A stretch of 64,000 nt of DNA. Source: Amphibalanus amphitrite. Lineage: Eukaryota > Arthropoda > Thecostraca > Balanomorpha > Balanidae. Position numbers and translations under genes: made by a program. The stretch lies in NCBI RefSeq assembly GCF_019059575.1, contig NW_024881535.1:1469001-1533000 (forward strand), read 5' to 3'. The notes under the pieces are model-generated. The model saw only the letters and a program-made list of their open reading frames with translations. It had not been told where the DNA came from and ran no database searches. Below are positions 35,581 through 48,640 of this stretch, piece after piece. Position 1 is the first letter of the stretch. The number at the start of each line of letters is the position of its first letter.

Positions 35581-38500
35581 GTAAGTTTCCATTTTTGGGA
35601 TGTGGAGACATCCTCAGTATTGTTCCGCTCATTGCCAGTTTGTCGGAGTTTGCCAAGGCTGACGGGGTTTTTATTTAAATTCCGTGATTGTCCGTCTCCG
35701 TGACCATACCCTTGACGATCAACAAGGCTCAGAATGCCGTATTCCTGCATTAGATTTGCCGTCATCCATGGCCCTTCTCATCCTACAGCCAAAAACCATA
35801 CAAATGTCATGGACTCCTCATAGCTCTGTGTTCTGCTCAGTTGAACCCATAAAAGCCCCGGGTCCCAGCACTGCCCGCCTGCATTCCCGAGAACAAATAA
35901 AACGCTCAGCCGTCACGGTCGCGAACCAGTCGGTACAATTCGTGACGCGGTATCACGGCGTGCCGGCGTGACCGTGATACCGTGATACCGCGCCCAGAAG
36001 GCTACTCGGTAGCCAGAAGCACGTGCTGTGGCCGAGCCTCGGTACAATCACGACACGAACGCTGAGACTCGTGACAAACGGACTCGTGACGCTGTGCTGA
36101 CTTCGTGACTGGGGACTGGGGACTGGCACGAGGGGGACGGGTGAGCAGGTGACGTGAGGAGGTAGGTGAGATGCAGTCATGAGCCTGAGAGCGACGGGGG
36201 GGGGGGGCTGAGGCGTTACAGTTGGGCATTGGACAGGCAAGTCCTCAGATAGGTCAATGCAAACTTTTATGCAACTTCCCCCGTCCTCGCGTTTTCCTCG
36301 TGCCGCATCTTCATGTTCCAGCGTTGTGTCCTGTCATGGCCCGCCAGAGTCCCACACTCCACGTCTGGTGGGCTGGGGCGGCCCGCGCGTGACTTTACCC
36401 ACGTCGGTAACACGACGTGTCCACCATTTATAACTCGTCGCTGTATGTTGGACGTCGCAATGAGACCCTCTGTCGGCCGCTTAGGTCCGTTTTGGCCCGC
36501 TTAGGCTCTCTCAGGCGGCCGGGGTCGTATTTAGTGTTGCTGAGGTCTACTTAGTAGGCAGGCTGCAGCCGGAGTTCAGTGGTAGTCAAGGCAAAGAACG
36601 TGTTTTACCGTCCCGATGGCTATCGTTCACCACATCAAGAGGCGAGTGTGACGACGACGACATTCGGGCGACCTGCCGCCGGTGACGTCACTTGTTTGGA
36701 CGGGTGACGTCACGTGTTTGGAGCGGTGACATGCCGATTTGCGTTCCAGTTTACCTGTTACCTGGGTGACACGCTTGTAACGTTTGTGAAGGGGGGGGGG
36801 GGGGGTGCTGCATTCCACAAACATCCGTCTAACTGGAGAAAGTGATACTGGTTTGTACACGCTCCGGCCAGATGAATATTCATCTTCCACGGCTAGTTGA
36901 TTGTTTCCGACTGTTTTTACACGCTGTGACGCTGTCGTGTCTGGAGAGAGTGACCATTCATAATCAGTGCTAGTGAGCGCCGAGTAATGGCTCGTAATTT
37001 CTCACAGACAGCTGAATTAAAATAATTTACATCCCGGTGAGTAACGGCCCTTATTTGGCGTTTTTCGTCATTCTGCGGGCACCATTCACAACTCGGAGCC
37101 TCTGTGGCCATTCACTGGGTTTCGCGACCCTGACCCGCCCAGTGGCGCCTTGGCCCACCGTGGGGCGCCTATTGTAGCCGCCTCTTTTCTGCGCCTCCTG
37201 CGCCACACTCCGGGGCACCCGGTCCTTTCACCCCCGCCCCGCCGCGCTGGTCAATCATCCCACCGCCGCCGCCACTCGGGCTTTTCAACGCGCCGCCACA
37301 AAAGAACGATAAATCCCGACCCGGACAGACGGATGGCTCTGTTGGTCCACTCGGACACAGTTTAGATCCAATCGAGCCGCCTAATGACGCCCCGGGCTAT
37401 CCCGATCGCTCCCCAGATCGTCGTTACGATCATTCCGATCACGCTGAATCGCTTTCGGCTCGCTTCCGAATCGCCACCGAATCGGCGCTGGATCGGCGCT
37501 GAATTTCTCCCCGATTTGCGGCTTTGATTGGTGAGACCAATCTAACACGTGCAGTGGGCTCGATCGGCCACTTTCCGCCTGGTTTTCGTCTTCGACAAAG
37601 GCGCCTCACGGTCACGTACGGGCTCGCACGACCGCCGCGTTTTGAGTGCTTCTCTCCAGAAGCCAGATGGCGGCTCTGTTCGATTGCTAGGCTCGTTGGC
37701 TGGCCGGCCCGCTCGGTCGGTCGTTTGGGCGGTCGCTGCCCCCTCGGCCGCTCCCCTTCCCTGTTCCCGGTACCCCTCTGCCCCCCCCTCCCCACAGCCA
37801 CTGCCACTGCCACCGGTTACAGGCAGCACAGCCGGCGTCTCCCCCCCCCAAATGACTACCCGGGTCCCCTGCCCCGCCCCGCGACCCCTCCCCTCCGACC
37901 CCTACCCCACCGGTACCGGCAGCCGCTCAGGCGTGTCTCCGCTCCCGTGTGCAAATTGTAGAGCGGGTGCTGACGGCTGGCGCTGGCTGATCCTAAAGTG
38001 AGATAGGGACGAATGTAGGATTTGTTTTTATTTCTAAAATGGCACCTAAGTGCGCCTTGTGCCATAATTCATTTCTTTGTAGCATTATGAAAGGAATGGC
38101 CGCAGCATTTTGACTCATGAGCTTTTGGGATAATGTGGGTCTTATTCAGGTGTTTTGGTCAGCCTAATCCGGATACAATTAGTCAGTTCGTCGCTTCTCT
38201 AGTCGTCCGACTGCTTATGTCCAAAACACCACTTACCTCAGGTCACCCTGGTATTACCGACGACATGACCCTGCATGACCTCATTTGACCTGTCTGAACC
38301 CGTTAAAAAGACCGGCACCGTTTGTTGGCACCGTGCCAGCCGAAATGACTGTAAGTAGATCGCGGACCGGGGCCTCCTGACAGTGCTGCTCGTCACAACA
38401 CAACACTCTGTGTGCTTTGTGTATGACGTAACTGGGACGGCAAAGGGTAGATGACAGGGAAGGTCGAAAAGGTGGGGGCCTGACAAGCGACGGATGATTA

Positions 38501-41500
38501 GCCGCATTGTATTCACAATCGGTCTGAATGAACGGGTCGTTTTTTGGTGGTGGCGTCCCCCTTTGTATGAACCCTGCGTCACTCAGTGGGGTCGAAAGAC
38601 CAGCTGGTTAGGAAGCTCTGGTGATTTAATGGTGATAGAGCAAAGGGGTGTGTAATGGGGAGGAACAGTGACTGTTTCTACTCAGCTAGACGGTTTTAGT
38701 GGGTTTTGCTGTGGCAGGACGGGGCACTAACCCTTTCAAAGCATGGAATAAGCTGTGGTTAGTGTAATCTGGTATGATTCGAGGTGCCTACCCGGCTGAG
38801 TCAGTCTGAGACTAATTAATCCGAGCGAAGCGACGAATTAAATCATAGCTCTGAACCTCACTAAGCCTCCATGTCCCGCACAAACCGCTGTTCCATTTTG
38901 ACGTGGCGTTTGACCTTTGACCTGAATGACTGAGGCTCTGAACTTTTGGTCGGTTTGATAAGCTATCGGTATATGTGCTGGGCCAACGGCCTTATGTTGG
39001 TTCCAGATGGCTCTAGTTCTATGTTTGAAGAGCAGGAGTTCTTATTTTCATTTTGTTATTTTGTCCTGCGCCGATATACCTGTCGTTTCTGTAAAAGAGA
39101 ACTTTCTTGACCTACTCATGGCAGGCTAATTCTGTCCCAAACTCATCGGGCTCCTCTGCCGTTTGACCTCTCCCCCTCCCCTCCCATGCGACCAGCCCAC
39201 CGCCGTCCAAGTTGGTCCATCCAGCCGGCCGTCTGTCGGTGAACCATCAGACCATTGGACCGAGCAGAGGAACCATTAGGTGCTGCTCGGCGGTCGGACC
39301 GCCCCGACGGCTGGGGCGGTCTGTGGGAACTTCGCCGCTTTGGCGGCAGCGGAGGCGGCGGCGGCGGGGTTAGCTTCCGTTCTCTTCGGGTGCTCGCACC
39401 GTGCGAAGAGCGATTGTGGGAGTGGTTCTCAGGCCACTCCGCCCTCTTGACGGTGGTCAGAGCCGCTGGACAAACTTTGTGGCTGCCAGACTGGTTGTTG
39501 GGTCCAGCTGATTGACATTAATGGACAATCTCCGACGCAATAATTGCATCTGAATGGTAGAAAATGTTTCGACAGTTGCGTTGTCGTTCATTCCTGACGT
39601 CCTCAGGAACAGGCTCGTGCCTCGAAATAAGATGACTAAGTGTGGCCCAGATTCAAGCTGAACATGATTAACAGGCTGCCTTTGCCTGCTCTGCTACATT
39701 TTAATCACTCAAGCCTTCATCTTGATAGGAAACGCTTCGGCTGATAATTGCGCTTTCAGCGAAACGGCCCGCATTAGCAGCGTTCGTTTTCCTCAGCTCT
39801 ACTTTCCTAGGGCAATCAGCGCCACTTGTGTGACCCGCTCGGCACATTAGAGTTCGTTCGAGCACCGAACTTTTCCTGTGCTTTCACTCCGGTGTCAGGG
39901 AACCAAGTAACACAGAGCCGGGATCAGGGGCTTACCAACCGCTAGTTGGATGCGAGGCATGCTCTTCTTCCTATAAATATATCCTGTTTGCGACTGACCT
40001 CCCTGCTCACTATATCCCAATCTCAGCCGCCTCGTTCTGCCCCACCCCTTTGACCCGACCTGACCGTTCCTCTATCGCCCGGGGCGCCGGCCACCGCCGC
40101 GGGGCGGCTGATAGCGCTATGGCGTGTCCGAGCCCAGTCGCGCCGGGCGGTCTGCGACCCACATCGGACACTGGTGACGTCACTGGATCGGTCTAGTCTC
40201 TGGTGACGTGCGTCACTGGGTGCTAGTGATGTCATTGATCTACAGGGATCTTTGTGATTTTCACAGAGGAGGTGCTTCTTTTACCATGAGTTCATCTTCA
40301 TATGTCTAAGCAACTGGTGGCAAAGCGGATTCTTTTACTGCTCTGCTGGTAGATATCCATGTTTGGTGCTTTGATGTCTCCACTCCATAGGATTCCTGAG
40401 CGATATCATAGTGATTGATGTGAAAATGATGTCATCAGAATGCTGTGACGTTGAGTTCCTGCTAACCAACCGTTGTTATGCTGCCTTGTGACGTTGTCAT
40501 GGAGGTAGGCTCCAAACGCGAGCTGTTCGATGTTCATGTCACATTTGTTTGATGGATGTCGCAGCAGTCGATGGTTAACCGCCACTGACAGTCAGCTGAC
40601 GACCATTTGATGACGTCATTCGTCAGCTGACGGGCGTACAGTGGTGTGCCTTGTCACATGTCTCGTTCGACGGCTCAATATGTCGCCTGAAATGTGACAG
40701 AACGCTTCTTCGTCGAAGTTATTAATTGGGTTTGGCATCTTTCGAGTCTTAAACACCCAGTTTTCCACACTCTCTGGCAAGTTCTGAAATTTTGCGAAGT
40801 TTTTAGATAAGCTTTAATTTGTTTCTGACAAAAATGTTGAATCCAGGCTAATGAGAAACTAATGAGAAATGCCTGGCGTGCTAGAGACAATTCTTTGCAC
40901 TTCTTCCTTGCATTTCGCTTGAACATTTTAACATTCATACCGACAGCTGGTGTCGGATTTCTCCAGCATCATCACTCACTAGTACCACGTGCCTGGGCCC
41001 GTCTCGGCATTTTTGATCATTTATCGCTTGTCGAACACGCCTGTCTTCCGTCCGCAGGAACTGTTCGGAAGTCTGACACGAGAACCGGTATTGGTGGACT
41101 TCTGGTGTCTGTTTGTGTGATGTAGCACGTCAAGGCGCGACAGGGACCGTTTCTCTTCCCTTTATCTTTCCGTCGTGGCGCACTTCGCCAGTCCCTCGCC
41201 TTCCCATTGTCTTCGCTGCGCCAGAAGTGCCATCCGTAGTCTTGCTGGACGGTGGAATGTGTTGCACTACGGTGAAATGTCTTGCGGGCAATGAAGGCTT
41301 TGCATGCGAAAAATATCAGTTCCGTGATGCTTAGTTCAACCTCAGCCTAGCAATGTCACGAGATTGATTTCCGTTCGTGAAGGCGACCATCTCAAACCTC
41401 AGAGCTTACGAAGCTAGTCCCAGCTCTGTGAAGCTGTCACTGGCGACTGGTGTACGCAGCGCGGAAAGAACAGCGCGTGCACTGTCATCGGTCGCTCCCC

Positions 41501-43186
41501 CGACAGCAGTGCATGTCATCTCCATAATCAGTGAGGCATTATACCGTCCGACTGTTGGCTGCAGAGAGGCGGCACTGGTGATGAGAGACAGCGAACGGAC
41601 GCTGACAGCCGGCTCTGCCGCTGCCGTCTCCGGGGCCGTCTTCTCCGTCCGTCTGTCGTTTGCTCTGCTGTCCCTCAGTAATCTCAGCTCTCCGTGCTGC
41701 AGTGGGCTTTGTTATCTCCCCTCTCGTTTCTAGCGTCGCTAAGGTGCCTTTTAGTTTGTTCCTCTTATCAGTGCCTCACCTTTTATCTATCATTTAAATC
41801 GCTGTCTCAAGACTCTGAATATCTCGACCCACCGATCTGAATGTGTCTGAAATATTTGACTGAGTATGGCATCCTATACCGATCCTTTCTTTATTTACTA
41901 GGTTTCGATCACTGCACTGATGTATCAGCTGATGTGTCAGCTGATGTGTCCAGTGATGTTCGGTGACGCTTGCGATCGATGTTTCTTTAGAAGTGTCTCT
42001 GTGTAGGTCGCACTAGTCGCGGATGTCCTGGAAAGCTGCTGCTGCTGGTTATGTTATTCGATGTGAAATCCGTGTCCGATAAATCGGACAGGGAAGACAT
42101 GGTTCATATTATCATCGCCTACGAACTCCTACCAGTGATATCAGAGCAGGAACATTTGATCACGTGGATAGTGAAGCGTGGCTTGCTCTACTTGCATCTA
42201 AGTCAGCCGGTTTCCTTATTTTTATCCGAGTTCCTTTTCCCTTATCCCGTCCACGTGACAGCTACATTTACGCCGAAGCAGGCCGACTTTTCCGCTAATT
42301 AATACTACCTTTTTGCTAATTAACATCGCGTCACTTCCGGCTATTGAGAGCGTCCAATTTGCTGTCGGCACTTCCATTCAGAGACAATCCACGTGTCTCC
42401 ACCGGCACCCACCTGTCTGCGACCCGCGCTCCGTTCTGTCCGGTCCTGTCCGAGTGTCCGCGGCGCAGTCCCTGTGTCCGTCCTGTCCACCCTCCGACCA
42501 TTGTGTCGGCTCCTCGCCCGGTCAGCTCCTCGGTACTTATTTCCGCCACAGAGACAATGACGGCTCCTACGCACGGCGATGTCGTTAATCATTCTCGCGT
42601 GTGACGGCCCTCTCGCTCTGCCGCGCGTGTTGAGGTGATGGGCTAAGGGAAGAGTCCGTGCTCCGTGGAGTGGAGCTTTGGTCAAGAGCTTCCGATAGAG
42701 GAGCTCCAAGCTCTGGTTGGGATGTGGAAGCTGGATTGTAGCTGTGGAGAGACTTGGGTGTTTATGCTTGGCGAACCATACCCCATGAGATAAATCATAG
42801 TTGGGGGGTCCATCTGTGCGTCGCCAAGGATGACGGAAATGGCATCGCACTTCTTCGTAAAGCTTTGAATCGCGATTTTCGCTGAAAGCTGAATGATCAA
42901 AGCGCGATAATTAATCGTAATGACGAGTTAAATGGGATTGTGATAGGGAAACATCCGCCTGTTTTTAACATATGCCCTCCTAAACAGCTTATGCCGAACT
43001 ATCCGTTATAGCTGGGTAGGTCATCTAGGGAAGAGCAATTTATAATAATTGTAATGCTTTCCTGAGCGTGATGCTGGTGCTGTGTGTTGCGGTAGAATCC
43101 TGACAAGTATTGCGTTTGACGCAGCCAATTATTCTAGGCTCAGTGCCGTCTTATTCCTCTTTCCTTCTGTTGGTTTGCGTTGTCAG
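35581..43186. other. Low-transposon region, possible long intron
   Basis: No complete TIR element or tandem array is visible in these 7.6 kb, in contrast with the flanks. GC-rich patches (36.2-38.0, 39.2-39.5, 40.0-40.2 and 41.4-41.7 kb), G runs (36191-36201 and 36790-36805) and five perfect TGACGTCA sites (36683, 36705, 40175, 40611 and none in the AT-rich parts; compare the cluster entry) occur. Open frames such as 41377-41733 and 42051-42302 have no recognisable domain, and I do not call them. Additional short exons cannot be excluded. Confidence 0.35.
36683..36712. promoter_or_regulatory. Two CRE palindromes 22 bp apart
   Basis: TGACGTCA at 36683-36690 and 36705-36712 lie in a small direct repeat (ggtgacgtcac, then tgtttgga). 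The spacing is two helical turns. The second overlaps CACGTG (tgacgtcacgtg), an E-box. Confidence 0.45.
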
Positions 43187-43326
43187 GGCAATATAATGGT
43201 GAAGGTCTGGTTTCTAAGTGGTTCACTGATGGTTCTCTTGACAACATTTCTCGGTTGCAGACAGGAAACACCACGCAGTTCCCAGCACTCTTCTCTGATC
43301 GTATGTCACTCATTCGCGAATCGTAG
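43187..43326 (+). CDS. Candidate terminal coding exon of an unrecognised host gene
   Basis: A long pyrimidine tract (ttcctctttccttctgttgg) leads into TGTCAG|GG at 43181-43188, a strong 3' splice acceptor. From there one frame reads 45 residues of ordinary composition, including VSKWFTDGSLDNISRLQTGN and FPALFSDRMSLIRES, then stops at 43324-43326. A polyadenylation signal AATAAA lies 370 bp downstream (43697-43702). The entry phase (two bases to complete a codon) matches the donor at 35581. The next-best reading has the exon start at the second acceptor-like ttgcag at 43260, in the same frame. I recognise no family. A chance open frame remains possible. Confidence 0.35.
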
Positions 43327-43696
43327 GCGGTTGCGAGGGCGCTTGTCTATTTTTCTTTGCCTTTGTATTGCTCGTAAGAAATGGCAGTGCCATTTGAGAC
43401 AGCTCCATCTGCAATTCCAGGATGTCCTCTCGCGCTGTGTCGGCCACCCCACGTCGCTCTGTGCCGCTGCTCTCTAGATATCCAATGTGCTCGACCTGAC
43501 ACACGAGGTGACACGACCAGGTCAAGGCTCCCACGTGGCTGAGGTCACACGTGTCGCCAGCCCCTGAGCTGGGTGCGTTCCGCCCCCGCGGCAGTGTTGT
43601 TGCAGTTGCATTGCTGCTGAGCAGCTCTGAGGGTCCAAACAGTTGGGTTGCCAAACGAACACGGGATGGTGGGCGGTAGTGTTACATTTTCGTTTG

Positions 43697-43702
43697 AATA
43701 AA
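43697..43702 (+). terminator. Candidate polyadenylation signal AATAAA
   Basis: It is the first AATAAA downstream of the candidate stop codon at 43324. A T-rich segment (tttttgttttccttattttg) follows about 75 bp later. It is suggestive only because the hexamer is common. Confidence 0.25.
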
Positions 43703-46700
43703 CGTGCAACAAACTTCCTCCAGTATAGCTCCAGTAGCTGATCCACTCTTTTGCCGAAAACAAATCCGACAAGCTCATTTTTGTTTTCCTTATTTTGATG
43801 ACAGTTTTACGGGCCCAAAGCCCGTCACCAATGTAAGGCGCGTGTTGGTTGTGTGCTCCCTACGAATTCCAGAGATCTGTCCGTGAACAAGATGCGCGTC
43901 AAAGCACCGGAAAGGAATGTCTACAGCCCTCTCTGCGGGCGAACAGAGGCGGTTCTTTGGGGTGGAACAACCGGTGTCTGTGCTTTTAGGACCATCGATT
44001 GCTCTGGTCCCTCGCCCCTCTCCTCCATCCCAGTCCGTCCCGTCCCTCCCAGACCCATCTCCAGGCCGGCCGTATAATGTATGGAGGAGTGGGACCCATC
44101 GGGGTGCGTATAAATGGCAGGGGAGCGTTCCAGACCCCTCTCAAGGCTGGCTCCCTGCCGGCTGTAAAAAGACTGCGTGGGAAGGAACGCCACACTGCCG
44201 CGCGGCCGTGGAAGTAAGTGAACAATGCGACACATTCGGTTTGCGATTGAATCGGAAAGCGCTGCTGATGCCTGAAGTGCGGTTCATAGGATACCCATTC
44301 GTCACAGCGTTCCTCTAGACGGCAGGGTGGACCCAGTCTAGCAAATGTCGTGGTATACAAACGGGGGTGGGGGCGGGTGTTGACGGGCGGGAGAGACAAC
44401 AATACTGTCCCAATATGGCGTACCATTATTGCCGCACGACTCAGCCTCACCCTACTAATGGCATGTGTACATCGTGCATGAATACACGCGACAGTAACGA
44501 GGCGACAGTTCGTCTCGTACTGTTTGCCAGACATTTTTGTCATCGTCCTGACAACGCGGTGGCTGGGAGCTGGGGACTTTGTCGGGTAGCTGGGAGAGTT
44601 CCGTTACCTAGTAATGTGCCGTCCGGCCGTCTGTGAGGATATTATTAACGACAAAAAGAGCGACAAAAAGGGCCATTCCGCGTACCGCGCTTCATCAGAA
44701 GCTAACGAGGTGGAATCGGTGAGCTTCGGACCTTTTGGATTCCTTCTTAGACCCGAGTTTTTCTCCTGGTGACCCGACATCCCACATAGGTCAGAGCTAA
44801 CGAACCGCTTATATGGGTTCCTGGATGTTCTCTGCTTCTGCTAACAACCTGTTGCCTAGGGTTTGTGGCGAATTACTATCGTGGAATACGGTTATCTCCT
44901 GTATCCATGCTGCAAGCTATGTAGAGTTTGTCTCAGACACGTTGTCATGAGTTATGACAGCGTGATTATGACTACCTGACTACTTGACGATAAGCTTACT
45001 GCCCGCTTGGCGCTCCGCCTCTCCCGAACTCCATCCCGACTCTTCCTGACTCAGTTTTTGACTCGCCTGATTGCCTGAGCCGCTTCGACTAGCCTCTGCG
45101 GGATACCTTACGGGAATCTCGAGCAGGCAATCCTTTACATATAGCCGCTGATGCATAAAAGCGTCTTCAGACGCCGCGGCGGGGCGGCGGCGGCGGCGGC
45201 AGCAGACACTGGTTTTTGTGTGAGGTCAGTGGCAGGAAGAGGTGTGGGCATTGTGGGGAACCGCTTCCTGGCGCCTTCCCGGGGATTGTATGAGGCCCTG
45301 ATTGCTGCATTCATGATGTAAGAGTTATGTGTGGGTGGGTGTGATGAAGGAGGCTTTGTAAGGGAGCGGTAGGCGCGGTCGGAAGACCCGCTCGATGGCT
45401 AATGAACCGGGCAAACATCCCACTATTTGGCCTGTCAAACTTTGGGTGGATTACTGCGCTCGCGTGCGTGGAAAGGTCACACTTCATTTTCACCGCACCA
45501 ACCAGCTATTTCGCCACATTAACAGACTCGCGAAGCGCCGTTATCAGGAAATCCAACTTTGACGTAATAAGACGTTTGGCGAAGTTGGCCCGCTGCGCTA
45601 TCTGCTCTTTGATTGCAAGTGATGGATTACCTTTCATCACACGTACTACTTACTCAGTGGTGAAAAGCATTGCTTGTGGCGAGGAAAGCTCTCATGCCGT
45701 GCTCTCGTTGCGGATGTTGATAGTTCCGTGGATTGTTCCGCTCCTCATCGCCCGCTCCACTGTGCCGGTGGACCGCTCTCACAAGCCGCCGGGGTCAGTG
45801 GTCCCGTCTGCGCGGCGGTAACAGACAGGTGGCTGCCTGGCGTCACCGTGGGCCGATCGGTGACGTCATCGGAGGCAATTAGGGCCGCGCGGCGCCTTTG
45901 AGGGGGACGGAACGACTTGTGACGTCATACCTGGACAGGTATGGCGGAGAAGGGTAGGTGGATAGAATGGAAGGTTGTGACGTCAGGGTGAAGAACTGAG
46001 CCATGGTTGGCTGACGGAAGGGAACAATGAGAATGCATGATGCTGTGAATGGTCAATTGTGTGTTTGGGATGATAGGATTTGTAATTTTGGCTCGATTTG
46101 TTTGACTTTGATTGTTCAAAATACTCATAATTCTGCTGTTTTCGTCTCTTGGCCTGCTTGCAACAGTGAAATTTCCGTGATTATGTTAGCAATTTAGTAA
46201 GCTGTCACTGTAATTGTATTTTCATAATGTGATTTCATCGCATGAAGATAAATTGCGTGATAAACAAATTAGTCATGGAGCTCTGCATTCGGTATTCAAG
46301 TCCATTTCTTTTGTTATATGAACTAACCACAACTATTCACATCCTAATTATGACATCCTATATCATGTTCATTATCGCGTGAGGGCTATTTTAGACATCA
46401 TGAAGACAGGATTGTTTCAAATTTTGCGCTATCTTTTAGCATTGGTCGCTATAAATGTACTCCAATAGCTATTTTTATATCCAAGGGATGTGCCTGTATT
46501 CGTATTCTCAATCCGCACTCCGTCCGCCTATTGTGAACAAAGTGGTCAGGGTCAATGCCAGCTCCATCAATCTGATAGAGACGTATCACGTATGCGGTAA
46601 CGTTGTTTGGACCGTGTCAGGTTACACCGTTCGCGGTGGCCACAGGGCTATTGTGTTGCCCGGTTGCGCAACGTGATTGTTTCTTTTGCTCGCCTCTGCA

Positions 46701-47132
46701 TGAGAACTGACCGTGTCTATCCATTTCACACCTTGACGGGCTGGGTGCTCAGTTTTCATGGTGGCCATCGAAACGTAGGTTTCTTAAGTTGTAAAGCGCA
46801 TAAACTAGAACGTAACCCAGGTGCTGAACTATTTAGCTCGTAGTATACATGCAACTACGTCTGTTTGCCACTTGTAGTGGTCATATGTGCAGTGCGTGCA
46901 TTCATGACGCGTTTAATGTCGAGTTTCCTGGCAAACTGAAACAGTTGACGGCCAGGTGCTGGACGACAGAGCCCTCTTCCCGGACAGCCCACCTGACCGG
47001 ACTCCGTGGGCCATCATTTACCCCCCGCTGCCGGAAGTTGGCACCTTTCTGGCCGGTTCCTCCCACGCCACAGCGGCTCTCGCGGCCTCACCTGGCCACA
47101 ACCGCAACTGACCTGCAACTTCTGACACGGCC
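43703..47132. other. Unannotated; GC-rich with CGG repeat and CRE cluster
   Basis: A short CGG/CGGCGGC run lies at 45176-45203. A 45-codon frame with a GTGAGC donor-like end at about 44638-44733 is the only other faintly exon-like piece. AT-rich sequence fills 46050-46480. No gene or complete transposon is recognised. Confidence 0.4.
45861..45985. promoter_or_regulatory. Three CRE palindromes within 125 bp
   Basis: Perfect TGACGTCA at 45861-45868, 45920-45927 and 45978-45985, with spacings of 59 and 58 bp. No repeat unit larger than the sites themselves is obvious, so this looks like a genuine homotypic cluster rather than a tandem duplication. Confidence 0.5.
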
Positions 47133-47582
47133 GGGGGGATCCAGGGCGTCGCAAGTCCATTTACGACACGTCGCAAGTTACGACACATGTCCCGTCGCAA
47201 GTTGTGTCGTAGCGAAAAAGGAGGGATGTTGAGGAAAGAGGGGTTTGTCGGAGGATACGACAGAACGTAGCTGCGACAAGGTTTAAATACCCGCTTTACT
47301 CGAGAATTTAAAAGGCTACACGATCAGCTGATCCCGTAGTAAGCGTCAGTAAGGTCGAAAACTCTATCAATTATAAAGGAACATTCGCCCTTCTGGTTTG
47401 CGAGCTTATGAGACAGCCAGTTCAAGCATGTTCTCTGATTCTGAAGCTTTGTCTCAACTGGGTGACTGGTGGTTGCTAACGCTCACGTGAGTTGCCATGA
47501 ATTTTGGGATCGATCACAGGAGATTCGTGGCGCTATAGGGCATCTAGAAGCGATGCTTTAGAAGAAATGAGTTAAGAGAGTA

Positions 47583-48635
47583 TGAGGTCACAGAGAGTTA
47601 GTAGAGTTGGAGATTGAGGTCACAATTGGATGTTACAGAGGTCATCTGGGACACTTCAGGTCACGGAGGTCAACTTGGGGTCATCACAGAGCTCAATTGG
47701 AGACCACGGAAGTAATCTGAGACACGTCAGGTCACAGAAGGCAACTTGGGGGCAGGTCAGGTTACAGAGGTCAACTCGGGGTCATCACAGAGCTCAATAT
47801 GGGGTCATCTGGGACACGCCAGGTCACAGAGGTCAGCTTGAGGTCATCAAAGAGCTCAATTGGAGGTCACGGAGGTCATCTGGGACACGTCAAGTCACAG
47901 AGGTCAACTTGGGGTCATCACAGAGCCCAATTGAAGGTCATGGCGGTTATCTGGGGCACATCAGGTCAGATAGGTCAGCTTGGAGTCATCAGAGGGGTCA
48001 CTTAGAGGTTACAGAGGTCATATGGGACACGTCAGGTCACAGAGGTCAACTTGAGATCATCACAGAGCTCAATTGGAGGTCACGGAGGTCATCTGGGACA
48101 CGTCAGGTTATAGAGGTCAACTTGGGGTCATCACAGAGCTCAATTGGAGGTCATATGGGACACGTCAGGTCACAGAGGTCAACTTGAGATCATCACAGAG
48201 CTCAATTGGAGGTCACGGAGGTCATCTGTGACACGTCAGGCTACAGAGGTCTACTTGGGGTCATCACAGAGCTCAAATGAAGGTCATCTGGGACACATCA
48301 GGTCACAGAGGTCAGCTTGGAGTCATCAGAGAGCTCAATTGGAGGTCACGGAGGTCATCTGGGACACTTCAGGTAACAGAGGTCAACTTGGGGTCATCAC
48401 AGAGCTCTATTGGAGGTCATGGGGGTCATCAAGGTACACGTCAGGTCACAGAGGTCAACTTGGGGTCATCACAGAGCTCTATTGGAGGTCACGGAGGTCA
48501 TCTGGGACACGTCAGGCAACTTGGGGTCATCACAAAGCTCAATTGGAGGTCATCTGGGACACGTCAGGTCACAGAGGTCAACTTGGGGTCATCACAGAGA
48601 TCAATTCGAGGTCATGGGGGTCATCTGGGACACAT
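47583..48635 (+). repeat. 71-bp minisatellite of about 15 units packed with AGGTCA half-sites
   Basis: Units near 71 bp (some 60-65) begin gtcatctgggacacgtc and continue caggtcacagaggtcaactt, ggggtcatcacagagctcaa and ttggaggtcacgga. Most units hold AGGTCAcagAGGTCA and AGGTCAcggAGGTCA, that is two direct repeats with 3-bp spacing. The first units (47583-47650) are degenerate. The array ends abruptly at the LTR insertion. Long spurious open frames run through it. Confidence 0.93.
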
Positions 48636-48640
48636 CGTTT

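Noticed and set aside
37439-38001. Several 95-150 codon frames in a GC-rich block
   Set aside because: Pro/Arg/Gly-rich frames are open on both strands at once, with no splice sites or domain. Best explained by composition.
44638-44733. Possible internal exon (DIINDKKSDKKGHSAYRASS...) with a GTGAGC donor
   Set aside because: The acceptor (tgtgag) lacks a pyrimidine tract and CAG, and the phase cannot be tied to another exon. Too weak to call.
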